DNA of 64,000 nucleotides from Cyathus striatus (taxonomy: Eukaryota; Basidiomycota; Agaricomycetes; Agaricales; Nidulariaceae): the NCBI GenBank assembly GCA_025738555.1, contig JAOVFP010000003.1:5084001-5148000 (forward strand). Direction: 5' to 3'. The first letter of the stretch is position 1. Each line of letters starts with the position of its first letter. This document shows positions 1 through 12,574 of the stretch, one piece after another. The notes under the pieces were generated by a model. That model ran no database searches. It was not told the DNA's origin and saw nothing but the letters and a program-made list of their open reading frames with translations. The position numbers and the translations under genes were made by a program.

Positions 1-1009
1 TATTATACCGAGTTGTTGTGATATTTGCTTGTTCTAACTGACTCTAAGTATCTTCTAGATATGTACATGTCAGGCAGACAATCCCGATAATTACAATCGC
101 GCCCCAAGTCTGCTCAGGTTGATATCCACCATATGTATAAGCAGACTGCAAAAGGATTCTTTATACGGAGGCCGAAAGATACCGATGTACTATTCCCTGG
201 TCGTCTCGATAAATACTTACACACATATATCCAATCATCTCCACTTATGTAAGGTGATGCTGATTTTTAGTAAGTAAACGTATTACAGTAAGTCTAATTT
301 CACAGAGATACCAATTAATAGTCAGAAAATCATTCTTTAACAGTTTATCGAGACTTTACAACAAGTAAGCTGAGAGATGAAGAAAGTTGGAATTTGATTT
401 TGATTTGAATTCGCATAACCAAAACTTGAAGTTGATGCATGATGTGTCGCGTGTTCGCTAACCGCCTATTCTGGGTTTTCCCCGAACGCTCAACAACAAC
501 TTCCTTCGCTTTTACGAGTTCCAAATGTCTTTCGTTATCTATTCAGAGCACTTTCTATCATGATTGCCTGCTGATAACATTCGCTGGAAAGCTTAGCATT
601 CTTATCTCTGACTCCTCGTCTGCTTGGCCATGAAGATACAACAATCTGACTGAACTGACATTCTACACTCTCACTGTCAGCGTACTTACTATGTACTTTA
701 CGAGTATACATATCATCTTATCTGACTCCTTCATACCGCCACCAATGATTCCATATACAATTCCTCGCTTGATTCAGGAACGCGAGGCTTTCGGAACGTT
801 GAATTTGCCACTGTGGGATCGATTTTCCTTTCGGACAGACCGCTTCCTTCTTATCTATACTACACATGGACTAGTGCGATAAGGACATAAAAAGCTCAAC
901 CATTTGAATCATTCGCTCCTTGCGCTCCAACTTTTGCGTCGGTCACCCGTATTGTCATACTGGCAGTGTGAACTTTGTGATTTAGCTTCTTTCCTCAACG
1001 ACCCTCGAG
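1..1009. other. Intergenic, no gene recognised
   Basis: Only short, unsupported open frames are present, the longest 64 and 63 codons, and none shows a recognisable motif. The final part is presumably the promoter and 5' leader of the urea transporter that follows. No repeat or RNA gene was seen. Confidence 0.5.
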
Positions 1010-3868
1010 ATGGCTGATAGCACTGTTCTTCCTCAAGGCGCTGGGTATGGCGTTGGTAAGTGAAGCCTTTCCCACCATATGTATACCAGTTTGGTGTTAA
1101 CGCCTGTTTTCTCGTGTAGTTGTTGGTATGTTGTAGGCCTCCGTCCAGCAACTTTCGCAGCCTAATGTTCTATGTGTACAGGCATTGGTTTATTCTTCAG
1201 TGCTTTTATGATTGGCCTTACTGCTATTCAAGCACGCTACACACCATTCTCTCCTAAAAACTCAGAAGAGTTTACTAGTGCCTCCCGAAGTGTCAAGCCT
1301 GGTTTGATTGCCTCCGGAATTGTTTCCGCGTGGACTTGGGCCGCCACATTGGTATGCATTCTGCCTAAGATCCATTCTTTATCCTCTTTTCATATGAGCT
1401 GGCCAGCTCCAAAGTAGCGCAGTCGCGTACAAGTTTGGTATGTGTTTGCAACTCCTAATCTGCACTTGTAAGTTGTCACTAACTTTCCCTAGGTATCAGC
1501 GGACCTTGGTGGTATGGAGGTATGCATGTACTTCAGTCACGTCTCACTGTCAACTTACGTTTTTGAAGCTGGTGCAACTGTTCAAATTCTCCTTTTCGCT
1601 ATGGTACGCACGGTACCATCCTCTTAGGATGGAACGTCGTTCTAATCAAAATATTGTATAGCTTGCTGCGAAGCTGAAGTTGAACGCACCTTACGCTCAC
1701 ACATGGCTTGAGATTGTTGGTGCCCGCTGGGGACGTACCGCACATTTAGTTTTCATGTTCTTTGGGTCGGACTTGCTTCTTTTCTCGTATTCTAATTTCT
1801 AACACTCCCGTTCAGTCTCGCGACGAACATTATTGTTAGTTCCATGCTTATACTTGGTGGTTCTGCCACTGTCACAGATTTGACTGGTATGAGCACACTT
1901 GCTGCCTGCTTCCTCATTCCTCTCGGTGTAGCCATCTACGTTGTCGTTGGAGGAATGCGCTCAACTCTGCTCTGTGACTAGTAAGTTCCCAAACGTATCT
2001 ATTTGCATAATGACATGATCCTCACTCTGCACTTTGTTTCTAGCACTCACACTACCGTCTTGTTTGCTATCATCCTTACGTTTGTCTTCACCGTGTACGC
2101 AACAAGCGAGAAGATAGGAAGTCCTCTCAAGATGCATGAGCTTCTGCAAGCTGCATCCACTGCTGCACCAGTTGCAGGTAATGCTAAAGGGTCTTACCTC
2201 ACTATGCGCTCAAAGAACGGCTTGATCTTCGGTGTTATCAACATCATCGGCAATTTTGCCACTGTCTTCCAGGATCAAGCATACTGGCAACGTGCCATTG
2301 CCAGTAGACCTGCCACCACTGTCAAAGCTTATTTGTTAGGCGGCATCGCCTGGTACGTCGTTAATGCAACTCAATTCCAGACGATGACGAAATTGACAAC
2401 GGAACTAGGTTTGCAATTCCCTTCACCTTCGCGACTACTCTAGGTCTCGCTGCTGTTGCTCTCCGCGGCGATCCCGACATGAAAGTCCTCACTCCCGCTG
2501 ACGTCTCCGCGGGTCTACCGGCTGCTGCTGCCGCTGCCGCCCTTCTTGGAAAGGGAGGTGCAGCTGCATTGCTGGTTCTTCTCTTCTTGGCTGTTACCAG
2601 TTCGTAATATCCCTTGTCGATTTACAGACCGTTACTGAATGGCATTGCTCGATAGGCGCATGCTCTGCAGAGCTCATCGCGGTTTCGTCGCTCTTGACGT
2701 ACGATGTATACAAGCAATACATCAACCCCAGAGCAACTGAGGAGCAGATCCTTCGCGTGGGGCACGCTATGGTTGCCTTCTATGCTTTGGTGTGTGGTAT
2801 CGCGGGTCTCATTTTCTTCTATATCGGTGTCTCTATGGGTTGGCTCTACGTAAGCGCAAGAACTTCTGCTATAACGACGATAATTAACAAACGATAGACT
2901 TTCATGGGCGTGATACTCGGCTCTGGTGTAGCTCCCATTGCGCTTTGTATCACGTGGAGCAAGGCAAACAAGTGGGGTTGCATTGTTGGTGCTCTCGCTG
3001 GGTTCGCGGCGGGAGTTATTGCTTGGCTAGTGACTACAAGTTCTCTCAATGACGGCGTTATAAACGTGCAGGTAAACCACTCTTAATTATGTTAACCTGA
3101 TATACATCTAATTATTCTCTAGACTAGCGGTGGTGATTTTGAAATGCTTGCAGGAAACCTTGCTTCTATTGGAGTCGGGGCCATTATCGCTACCGTTTCT
3201 TCGCTCATTGTAAGTGTATATTTGGCTAAATCTTAAAATCATTTCAGTTGACTTCTCTAAGTGGCCCGACAACTTCGACTGGGAAAGTACGCGTGCTATC
3301 AACAGGCCTACTCACGCCACTTCTCCGGCTAACGACGACGACAACAAGAGCTCTGATGATGAAGGCGAAAAGAAAGGAGAAAATATCACAACCAAAGCAG
3401 CATCTATTACTGGCGATTCCTTCCTTGCCGGCGGAGAAGACGACGAACTTGACCCAGCTTCTCTTAACAAAGCGTTCAGATTTGCTACCTGGTCATCCCT
3501 TTCTTTGGTAAGGGCCTACTTTCTGGAGATTCAATGTTTTCTTGATCTGAATATTTTGTTGTACAGTTCGTCGTTTTGATCCTAATAATACCTCTCCCGC
3601 TCTTCTTCTCTCAAGTTGTTTATGGAACACGCGGCCTGGAAGCGTGGGTTTCAATTGGTATTGCTTGGACATTCTGCTCCGCCATTGCCGTCGTGCTTTA
3701 TCCGCTATGGGAGAGCAAAGAGGCTTTGATCATGATTAGCAAGGGAATTGTTAAGGCAAGTGTTCAATATATCCCGCCAGCTTTATACGTGATAATAACC
3801 TTCACTCCTAGGATATCTTTGCGAAAGGTAGCGGTAAATACGTTACTCCTTCATCATCCGCCGCATAA
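1010..3868 (+). CDS. DUR3: Urea/sodium solute symporter, DUR3 type
   Basis: Probable plasma-membrane urea (and possibly polyamine) symporter of the sodium:solute symporter superfamily, importing urea for use as nitrogen. The start is the ATG at 1010 (MADSTVLPQG). Spliced exons read GIGLFFSAFMIGLTAIQ, then SASRSVKPGLIASGIVSAWT, then the DUR3-like LLQSSAVAYKFGISGPWWYG, followed by many hydrophobic helices including the stretch around IIGNFATVFQDQAYWQRA. The gene is broken by many short introns, with microexons near the N-terminus. A hydrophilic acidic loop encoded near 3290-3460 precedes the last helices. The last intron (3756-3811) appears to use a GC-AG donor and leads to a C-terminus ending GSGKYVTPSSSAA. 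The gene seems intact. Family assignment is strong. Urea as the substrate is inferred from the family. Confidence 0.9.
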
Positions 3869-4748
3869 ATGCTCTGCAAACCTGTTTATGTGATCAACCT
3901 TGACGTACGGCTCATTGATGATTCACGATTTGAAATAACGATTTACGATGGATTGATTAATGTATGGGTGTCCTATCACATTTGTATCTATAGATTATTA
4001 GCGTCTGTTTAAGATATCTGGTTCAACTAGTGGTTATCTTGCGAGACGTGTAAGATAGATAACAAGCAGTTGAACCAAAGTTGAATTTGAAGGTGTGATG
4101 CTGATGCCATTCACTGTCAGGGTGGCAGTGCTGAAGCGCTGAACGAGCATTACGCGCGCTCCCAGGCGCCTAGGCTTCATTTTCATGATTATCGAGAGGA
4201 TAGCTTTCTCTCGTTTTACTTCCTGCACGGTCTTCTACCTTACGTATTTTCGCTCATGGAGCTGGACAACGATGTAACCTGGTGAAAGGGTAGAGGAGTG
4301 TTTCAGGTCTTCCGTCCTTCCGGACCTGCCTTGCCACTCAACTATGGTAGTGGCATTTCTCAAAGACTTGTATGAACCGCGTAATGCCTCGTAGCTCGGA
4401 TATACACCCCCTGATCGTGCGTGGATGGAGGATAAGAGGGTCCAGCTGCGATAGGAACAACTGCATATATGGGACCTACAACAGGCTACACCTAAATGTT
4501 GCGCTTGGTCCGCCAGAATTCCTTTGAAAGGAGCTGTTAGCCCGCAACACGTTGCACTGGTCTCACTTGTTCGTTCGTATTAATTCAACAATGGCAAGTG
4601 GCCACTCACTTTTATCCCTCTCGCTTGGGCCTAGCAAAACTGCATATAATGTATCGCGCATATGACTCGTCGCGTTGTCTCGCGTCTCGTTTTACAACCT
4701 CTGTTTGTATTCACAGTACTCTCTACATCTCACAAATATCTGTCTCCC
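3869..4748. other. Intergenic, no gene recognised
   Basis: This holds the 3' flank of the urea transporter and the 5' flank of the DUF6699 gene. The minus-strand open frame at 4034-4228 (64 codons) has no recognisable motif and is not accepted. Confidence 0.5.
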
Positions 4749-6042
4749 ATGCCTCGCGCAGTCAAGTTTTTCGAAATGCGCGATCCTACATATACTGCTG
4801 GAAAGCCATGTCACCGAACAACGCGGCCTGCCCGTGGCATTCTACGCGTTGTTCAGCAAGCCCTTAATGTCAGCCCCGAAGATAGTCATGAACGCGATGG
4901 TATGTGGCCATTTAAATATCGCGCTAATTTGCAAACTAATATATACCTCAGACCGCAATAACAAGTCAAAGTCAATCCAAAACCTTAGTAGAGCCTCAGA
5001 CAGTCGTAGGATGGAGAAGAGTCTGGATCGGATCCCAAGACCAAAGCCTGGGGAGAACTTGAGTATGTAGCTTCAACTTCCGCCTACATTATTGTCTAAT
5101 ACGGTTCATTCTTCAGAAGCGATTGATCTTGGAGGATCAACACGCACCCGTTCCAAACCAGGCAACAAGGTCATATACCATTCTGTGCCAGATGTCGGCC
5201 CATCTTCTGCTCCAGCAGCAGCCCAGACTCTCCATTATGCTCCAGAAGCAAGTATACCGCGTAGGAGCAGGCATTATTCTCTTCAGCCTTCGATATATGC
5301 ACCTCCAAATCCAGCAGCATTGTTGCACCCAAATGTGACGCAACATTCGTATCAGACACAAGCTCCGCAGCCATTGTATAGTCAACCTCAACAAGTTGCT
5401 CATCAACGGTCATCCCGTGTCACTGACACTGCACCCCAATGGAACCACGTTTCCGTGTACTATCCGACAACAATAGTTCATAATAACGTGCCTCCTCCTA
5501 TTCAGCGTCAACGTCGCTCACACATGTCGGATCATGTCTCACCGAAACTCCAATATAATATTCACCGTCACTTCAGGAACGGCCATCTTATGTGGGATGT
5601 CACGAAGGATCCTTCTGAGGCCCGCTATGCAAAGTATGATTATCGGGAGCTTCCCGACTTTGATGGTCTGGCAGTCGCACCTGAGGTATCGGAACTTACG
5701 ATTTCCTTCACCAATTCGCGTCTATCAAGATGGAAGAAACGATGGGAACCCTTGGTTGTACGCGCACCTCACGGTGGGGCTATTACCGTCAAGAACATCT
5801 TGGACGCTGTCCATGGTTATTTCAATCAGCGAATTCGACACAGTGAGTATGAAGCGGAGTCGCAAGATGTACGCGATCGGCTTATGGCCACCGTTTCAAG
5901 GCGCGTTAATTATGGAAGTCCGCGTCGTGATCCATTACGATTGGACGTGCTCCGTGGTTGTACCCGCTTCGCCTGTCTCGCAGTTAGCAGTGAACAGCAT
6001 CGTGGCGAAACTGCATTGTCGTTAGCCTTTACTTATCCATGA
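4749..6042 (+). CDS. DUF6699 domain protein
   Basis: Hypothetical basidiomycete protein of 395 residues with a C-terminal DUF6699 domain. The function is unknown. Three exons (4749-4899, 4952-5062, 5117-6042) join in frame through introns of 52 and 54 bp, and the spliced length divides exactly by three. The N-terminal half is low complexity, rich in Pro, Ser, Gln and Tyr, and probably disordered. The domain begins near HRHFRNGHLMWDVTKDPSEA and includes a WKKRWEPLVVRAP strand, the helix ITVKNILDAVHGYF, and the typical end RLDVLRGCTRFACLAV. The start was chosen because exon 1 (MPRAVKFFEM) splices cleanly. An in-frame ATG at 4662 is an alternative. The domain call rests on pattern similarity only. 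Confidence 0.8.
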
Positions 6043-7053
6043 TTTCCCACATGGTTATCATTCATATCTCCCTCGTGTTTTGATCACCCTTTATTTGTCA
6101 CGATTTTTCACGACTTTACGACTTTACTACGAATATTTATTTGAATAAAGAGAATACTGTATTTTTATAATTCTTTCGCTGCCCCCTCTGATTTCGAAGT
6201 TGTTGAGCTGCTGTTTCACGTGACTAATTGGATAGGTTTGCAGCTCTCAAGGTAAGTGACTACTGCGCACGCGCTTAGAGCGGCGTTGTGTATTTTGCCG
6301 CATTTGGTTTACAGTATGGTGCATTGCCGAATTTCCAGTGAGTGTAACTGCGCCATTAGTATCTTATTTGGGAATATGTAACTAGATAAACAGCGAAAGA
6401 TTTCTCTCACAACTTGAGGGAGAGGGCTTGGAGGGGCCAGGGAGGGGCTTGGCTTTATTAATTCCTTTGATAAACGTCTATAAACGCGTTATCATTATGA
6501 AGTCGTCATAGTCCTCTTTCTTTTCTATATACGTTGTAGATGTCTTAAATGCTATGCTTTTGAATTCCATGAAATCATGTATGTATTCAGAAGGTCTGGG
6601 TCATCAAACATTCAGTTCAAGGAAGGGGAAAGTATGTTTTGGTAACTTCATAACTTCCAAGCCAACGAAGTTCAGGCGCCCGCTCCTAGATCCGGAGGGT
6701 CGGGGCACTCAGCCATGTCGAGGTTGTGCATAAGTTTGGCGGTGAGACGGACTCGCAGCTGCGAGTTGGTACGATTCAGGATTGAATTCCTCACTCGCCG
6801 GTCGGCTGGCGACTCCAAAGCGGTGCTAGAATACAGTACATGCTTATCATGTCGGGCCGCCAGTTTCCTGAATAGGCAATTGTGAGTATGAGGTAATCCC
6901 CAAAGTAGATAACGCCCGATAACGTGACGCGGGGCTACTGAATGCCAAGGGGGGTGTCGTGTATATAAGGCGTCGAGTCTTGGCCTATCTCAGTCTTCCC
7001 CCCTCGCTTTCTAGGCCCCCATTTTGCTCTATCAAGTCTATTGTTACTTTTGA
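6043..7053. other. Intergenic; promoter side of the Ca2+/H+ exchanger
   Basis: No credible coding frame was found. A purine-rich patch with repeated GAGGG/GGGGC motifs lies around 6415-6450. The last 100 bp hold a TATA-like site and pyrimidine-rich sequence before the exchanger ATG. Confidence 0.5.
6962..6968 (+). promoter_or_regulatory. TATA-like element upstream of CAX gene
   Basis: A TATATAA-like motif lies about 90 bp upstream of the ATG at 7054 and is followed by a CT-rich tract typical of fungal transcription starts. The assignment is by position and sequence only. Confidence 0.35.
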
Positions 7054-9098
7054 ATGGGAGAACCTTCATCTTCTTCTGCTCACAATGTCGCCAACGTCGT
7101 TCTGCCCCAGCCAACACCTTCCATTCTCGCTGAGGATGACGATGAACCCCCTAGTAGTGGCTACAACTCCCCTGGGCGCTCTCAAATAGATGGCAGTTTT
7201 CGTGCCCGTTCTAAATCTTCTTCCATTGCCGAAATTCAAGAAGTTGCTTTTGCGGATGTCAATATAAATAATGTTGTACATATTCACCAATATGATCCCG
7301 AGCACGACGGTGCTGCCAATGGTCCAATTAGTGGGAAAGACGCGTCTGTTGACCCCGAGAAATTAGATGCAACCCAAGATGTAACAATTAAACGTCGATT
7401 CAGATTCCCTGTGCTCTCAGAGACCTCCCGTATTCGCGCTTTGTTTACCCCTCAACGTCCTCTCGGCCCTCGTCCCACGTACATCCAGTCGTTTAAGGCT
7501 GCAATCAAGTACTCGCCACTCAATTTCTGTCTGCTATTTATCCCAGTTTCTTGGGCCCTTCACTTTACTCACCAGAGCCCGACGTTGATCTTCGTCTTCT
7601 CGGCCTTGGGTATGCTCCCCTTGGCTGCGCTCTTGGGATTGGGAACAGAGCAGATTGCTCTAAGGACAAGCCAGAGTGTGGGCGGTCTCTTGAACGCCAC
7701 ACTCGGTAATGTAATCGAAATGATTATTGCTGGTATCGCTTTGAAAGAGGTATAATATTTATTTATTTTGTTTAAAAGCTTATATTTAACGACGCTGCTT
7801 AGTGTGAATTAGAACTGGTGCAGAGCTCCCTTCTTGGAGGCTTAATCAGCAATCTTCTGCTCGTATTGGGATGCGCTTTCGTTGGTAAGTGTTTTCGCAC
7901 TTAAAAGTTTCTTCACATAACTTACATTACATTGCAGTCGGAGGGTTCCGTTTCCATCAACAGGAGTTCCAGCCTATGGTGGCTCAGCTTAACTCGTCAC
8001 TCCTAATAGTCTCCGTTATCTCACTGATAATTCCCGCTGCCTTCGTAAGTCACCCATCTGAGCCTAGCTTCTTCCCCTGTCTTATTGAAAACGCACATGC
8101 TAATCACCCCACCTCTCGATCTAGCACGAGTACCTGGAAAATCGGTTAAGTGCGGTCACAGAGCTTAACATCCACCTGCAGCTCAGTCGCGGTAGCGCAA
8201 TTATCCTGATTCTGATCTACATCGCCTACGTATGTGTTTTGATCCGTTCTCAATTTATGCACAGCTGCTAATCCTTTCTTTCCCCCGCAGCTCTTCTTCC
8301 AGTTCTATTCTCATAATCATTTATTCTTAGACACGACCCAAAGTATCTCGACCAGCTCGACTAGGTCGACGCTGAGTCGGAAAGATACTATGGAAACGTT
8401 GCCTGTTCCCTCAACATGTAGCATTTCGACGACTGAGTCCGAGACGGAACATGCTAAACTAAACACGCCATTTGCTTTGTTCCTGCTGGTAGCGACCACT
8501 GCTCTGGCCTACGTCACCGCGGAGAACCTCATCAATTCTTTGGAAGGACTGGTGGCGGCGCATCCCAGCGTTTCAAAGGAATGGATCACACTGATTATCA
8601 TTCCCGTGATTAGCAATGCAGCAGAACACGCGACAGCCGTTATCGTTGCCAGCAAGGGAAAATTCGATTTGGCCATGAGCGTGGCGGTTGGAAGCTGTAT
8701 CCAGATATCGCTGTTCGTTATTCCGGTTCTGATCTTGGTTGCATGGGGAATGGGGAAACCGTTGACGCTGCTCTTCGATCCCCTCGAGACGATTGTGAGT
8801 GTGCCTTCATTTCTTCTCCCGTGACGCATTTGGGAATAAATGCTGATGTGCATTCGTTCGGGGTAGGTGTTGTTCTTCTCGGTGCTCCTGGTCAAGTTCT
8901 CTGTCGAAGACGGTAAATCACATTGGATGAGTGGATTAGCTCTGATAGGTAAGTGGCATGACACGTCGTTGTACGCCGAGGGACTCTATCTGACGTGTTG
9001 GGTCTGGTTTAGCCACTTACATTCTTATCGCAATCTCGTTCTGGTACTATCCGGGGGAAATTAGGACGTTGCAAGGCCAGCCTCTCCTGTGTGTTTAA
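7054..9098 (+). CDS. Vacuolar Ca2+/H+ exchanger (CAX family)
   Basis: Cation/proton antiporter of the CaCA superfamily, VCX1-like, expected in the vacuolar membrane to load Ca2+ using the proton gradient. A hydrophilic N-terminal tail of about 140 residues is followed by helices. The first alpha repeat is clear: SVGGLLNATLGNVIEMIIAG, carrying the GNxxE signature. The second repeat carries the matching signature in IIIPVISNAAEHATAVIVAS (SNAAEH). A Ser/Thr-rich loop (around 8335-8450) separates the two halves. Several short introns are evident, for example 7751-7802. The last exon reads TYILIAISFWYYPGE and ends at 9098. Both exchanger signatures and a full set of helices are present, so the gene appears functional. 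Calcium specificity is inferred from the family. Confidence 0.9.
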
Positions 9099-10307
9099 CA
9101 CCGGGTTTAGTATGGTGTGCTTGTCAGTACGGTGTGTTGTAGGCTCTGCGCGATCGTTGACGTTCAGCCGCGCGAAGGGGATGATTAAATGAAAGTCACG
9201 ATGTGGAATTGACGTCATATTTTGTCTTTTTTTTCTTTTATAACGATTTTAGTTTCTTTTTTGTTGTTGTACGAAGTGATGAAAGAGATGTGTATTTTGT
9301 TAGTCGGTAAATTTATAAACGAAAAAAGTGGTTTCCGAGACGGTTTTTATACCCTGATGAAAGAGGCCGAACGGAGGGTTAGAGACGATAGCCGACATGG
9401 AGATTAGGATATTATGAAACACCCGTGGGCGATGGACAACCGCCCTATATAGGATTTATTAAAAGCCGCTCCGGAAGGCGCGCCCGCCGTTAAACATAGG
9501 CTTCTTTTCTAATTCTGTGGTGATGAGTAGCCGGAAATAATATGATTTTCTCATGTTTTAAAATTTAAGAAGTTCTGGTGTTCCATAAGAAGTACAACGA
9601 CATCCCTTAAAAAGTTCGCGGTACCTCTAGAGTCGTCTCGATAAACATGCGGTGTCTCCATCTGTGGCTTGTTCCATGGAAATAAGGATATTTTCAGGCT
9701 CAGGTGACATATACGTTATCGTTGTGTATCCAGTGTGCAAAGAGTTGGGAGTGGCAGGGTGATTGGTGATTGCGAGCTATGTGGACGGATCGGGAGCGAG
9801 GAGTCGAACAAGGGCAGATAGGCTCGGGCGGGGGCTGGGCGGCAGGCACATCGTTCAGGGAGGTACAGATACTTAAGTAAGGTAAGGGTGAGGAGGCGGG
9901 TTTCGGGAACGAAGTGGTTTAGAGAGGGCATGCGGTCGGGGAAAGTAAGTTTGAACCGTTAAGGTGGGACGTGACTTCCATTTGCGGACGGGACATTAGG
10001 TAAAGATGTGGAGGGAAAATGGAGAATTGGGTATGATTTTGATTGCACGAGGCGGGGACGGATTCGACTGTTCTTCGCATCTTCTTAGAAAAAAAGAGCT
10101 TCTTTGCAACTCCCTCAATGTACGCGAAATGCCCTGGCGTCTGGTCAAATGCCTTAAGTATTAGCATCTTGTCTGATCCATCTCTCCATACCACCTGTCG
10201 TGCCCTTCTCTTCATATTTCTCTCAACCCTACCCCCACCCCCCCAAGCCACCCTCTCTTCCTCCTCCTCCCCGTGGCACTCCATCCTCTCTCCTCCATTT
10301 CTCTCCC
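9099..10307. other. Intergenic, no gene recognised
   Basis: Overlapping open frames on both strands (for example 9716-9931 and 9919-10284, minus) are low-complexity shadows of CT/GA-rich sequence. A strongly pyrimidine-rich tract around 10200-10300 directly precedes the P450 ATG and is probably its 5' leader. Confidence 0.5.
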
Positions 10308-12574
10308 ATGTCTCCTTCCGTTTTTGCAGGCCTTGCTAGCCTTCTTGTCGCTCTTTTCATCTGGTTCCGGAAGTCTAAACACGCTTCCCAGGCATCTTTG
10401 CCTCCTGGCCCGAAGCCAATCCCCCTCCTCGGAAACCTCAGAGACCTCACCACCAAAGAACTGTGGCTGCCTGCACACAAGTGGGCAAAACAATACGGTA
10501 TGTCGTTAAATGTCTCCAATCACCATCACTTGTGCTTCCTTCGCTTCCGCGCGCGTGCTTACCACCGATGCTTCCTTAATCTTCAGGCGATGTCGTATAC
10601 ATGCACGTTCTCGGTCAAGGTCTCGTCTTCTTGAACAGTCCCAAGGCTGCCTCCGATTTGCTGGACAAACGCGGTTCAATCTACTCGGACAAACCTCAAC
10701 TCATGATGGTGGGAGAACTGTGCGTACATGTCCTTCTCTCTCCTCCGTTTGCCTATCATCTCACGTGGTTTCTCCCGTTATCCCGGCAGATGCGGCTGCA
10801 AGCACATGGTGAGCACGAGCCCATCTTCGGGACAGGAATTGCCATTTCGTTTTTATTCACTCCCGCTTCTTCCTTATCCTACAGGTCGCGTTCACTGCTT
10901 ATGGCGACGAGTCTAAACGGCAGCGAAGGCTCATGCACAAGGCATTTGGTGTCAACGCCATTCCCGCTTATCATCCACTCCTCAATACAGAAACAAACTC
11001 CTTCCTCCGCCGTCTACTCGCTGATCCTGCCGACTATGTAAAGCATATTCGCAGATATGCAGGCGGCCTTACCCTCTCCGTCGTTTATGGATACGAGGTC
11101 AAATCCAACGATGACAAGTTCCTCGATTTGGCTGAAGAATGCGTGGATCTCCTCGCAAACCGCATCGCCTCTGGAGGAGGCATCTGGCCAGTTGATATCT
11201 TTCCCGCTTTGCGTCACCTCCCCAATTGGTTCCCTGGTGCTGCCTTCAAACGTAATGCTGCTATTTGGAAGGCAAAGATGGAGGAGTTCGTCGATACGCC
11301 TTACGAGTTTGTTAAGAATAGCATGGTGAGTTTCACCCCTCCCCTCTGTGGGCTTTTACCCCGCATGACAATCTCAACGCTTCCTTTCCGTATCCAGAAA
11401 TCCGGAAGTTACAAACAATCCTTTACATCTACCCTCCTGGAAGACGAAACAGCGAAGGCTGCCGAGAACTTCGAGTTTGATCTGAAATGGACGGCCAATT
11501 CGATGTACTCTGCTAGTGGCGATACGGTACGTCCATTTACGGCTATCGGATGGCGTAATATTCATGTGTTTCAAACCATATAGACTATGACGGCCATTTC
11601 CCACTTCCTCCTCGCGCTGATGAGTCATCCGGAAGTGCTGAGGAAGGCCCAACAGGAAATCGACACCGTTGTCGGATCGGAAAGGCTTCCTTCCTTTGAG
11701 GACAGACCCAATTTACCGTATCGTACGAGGTGTTTCATTTGTATTCTTGGGAGCTAAATTCATGACTCCGGTAATAGTCGAATGCGTTCTCAATGAGACC
11801 TATCGATGGGGTGTACCGGTACCACTGAGTAGGTCGCCCTTTGACAGATGTGTTCTCAGGTATTGATATTGAGCCTTTAGATCTTCCCCACCGGTTGATG
11901 GAAGACGATGTTTACAACGGCATGCTCATCCCGAAAGGATCTCTAGTGAGCCTTCTATCTTTCGAATAGCTAATCATCGTTCTAATGTCGTCGTTGTGCA
12001 GGTCTTTGGCAACATCTGGTAAGTCGATACATGCGTCGAGATGCAGCAATGCGACTTCGTTACTCATCGTAACTGCGCTTTCACAGGGCGATGCTTCGTA
12101 ACGAGGAAATTTTCCCTGAGCCCGATTCATTCAAGCCCGAAAGGTACTTGGAGAAGGTCGACGCAGCGACTGCGAAGATGATGCATCCAAGGAGTTATGT
12201 CTTTGGATTTGGCCGCAGGTGGGTTTTTCTTCCCTCGCCTCCTCGATCGTCTATTTTTGTCCCCCCTGGTGTATTGATATACTTTTTGTCTTCAGACAAT
12301 GCCCTGGAAAGGAACTCGTCGAGTCTTCGATCTGGCTGCTTATGGCACGCATGATCGCGACCCTCGATATTAACAAAGCGAAAGATGATTCTGGGAACGT
12401 TATCGAGCCAGATGTGAAATTTGAGAATCAAATCTTTAGGTGCGTTTAATTGATGTGTTATGTGTTTAATTTTTTTTTAATATGTGGACATTAAGAATAC
12501 CTAACGCTTTCCCGTGCGATATAAGACCGAGATCTGAGAATGCGTTGAAGTTGATTAGAGAATCAGGATTGTAA
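10308..12574 (+). CDS. Cytochrome P450 monooxygenase
   Basis: Microsomal haem-thiolate monooxygenase of the broad group I-type fungal P450s. The N-terminus is a membrane anchor ([20 protein letters not shown]) followed by the proline hinge [14 protein letters not shown]. Downstream are the I-helix SASGDTTMTA (oxygen-binding Gly/Asp-Thr-Thr), the K-helix ExxR in [11 protein letters not shown], the meander motif FKPERY, and the haem loop FGFGRRQCPGKE with its ligand Cys. An intron splits the haem loop between FGFGRR and QCPGKE. Exons include the family-like stretch [17 protein letters not shown]. Many introns of 50-80 bp are present, and the last exon ends [13 protein letters not shown]. All catalytic motifs are intact. 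The substrate cannot be told from sequence. No other secondary-metabolite enzymes are recognised next to it. Confidence 0.93.
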
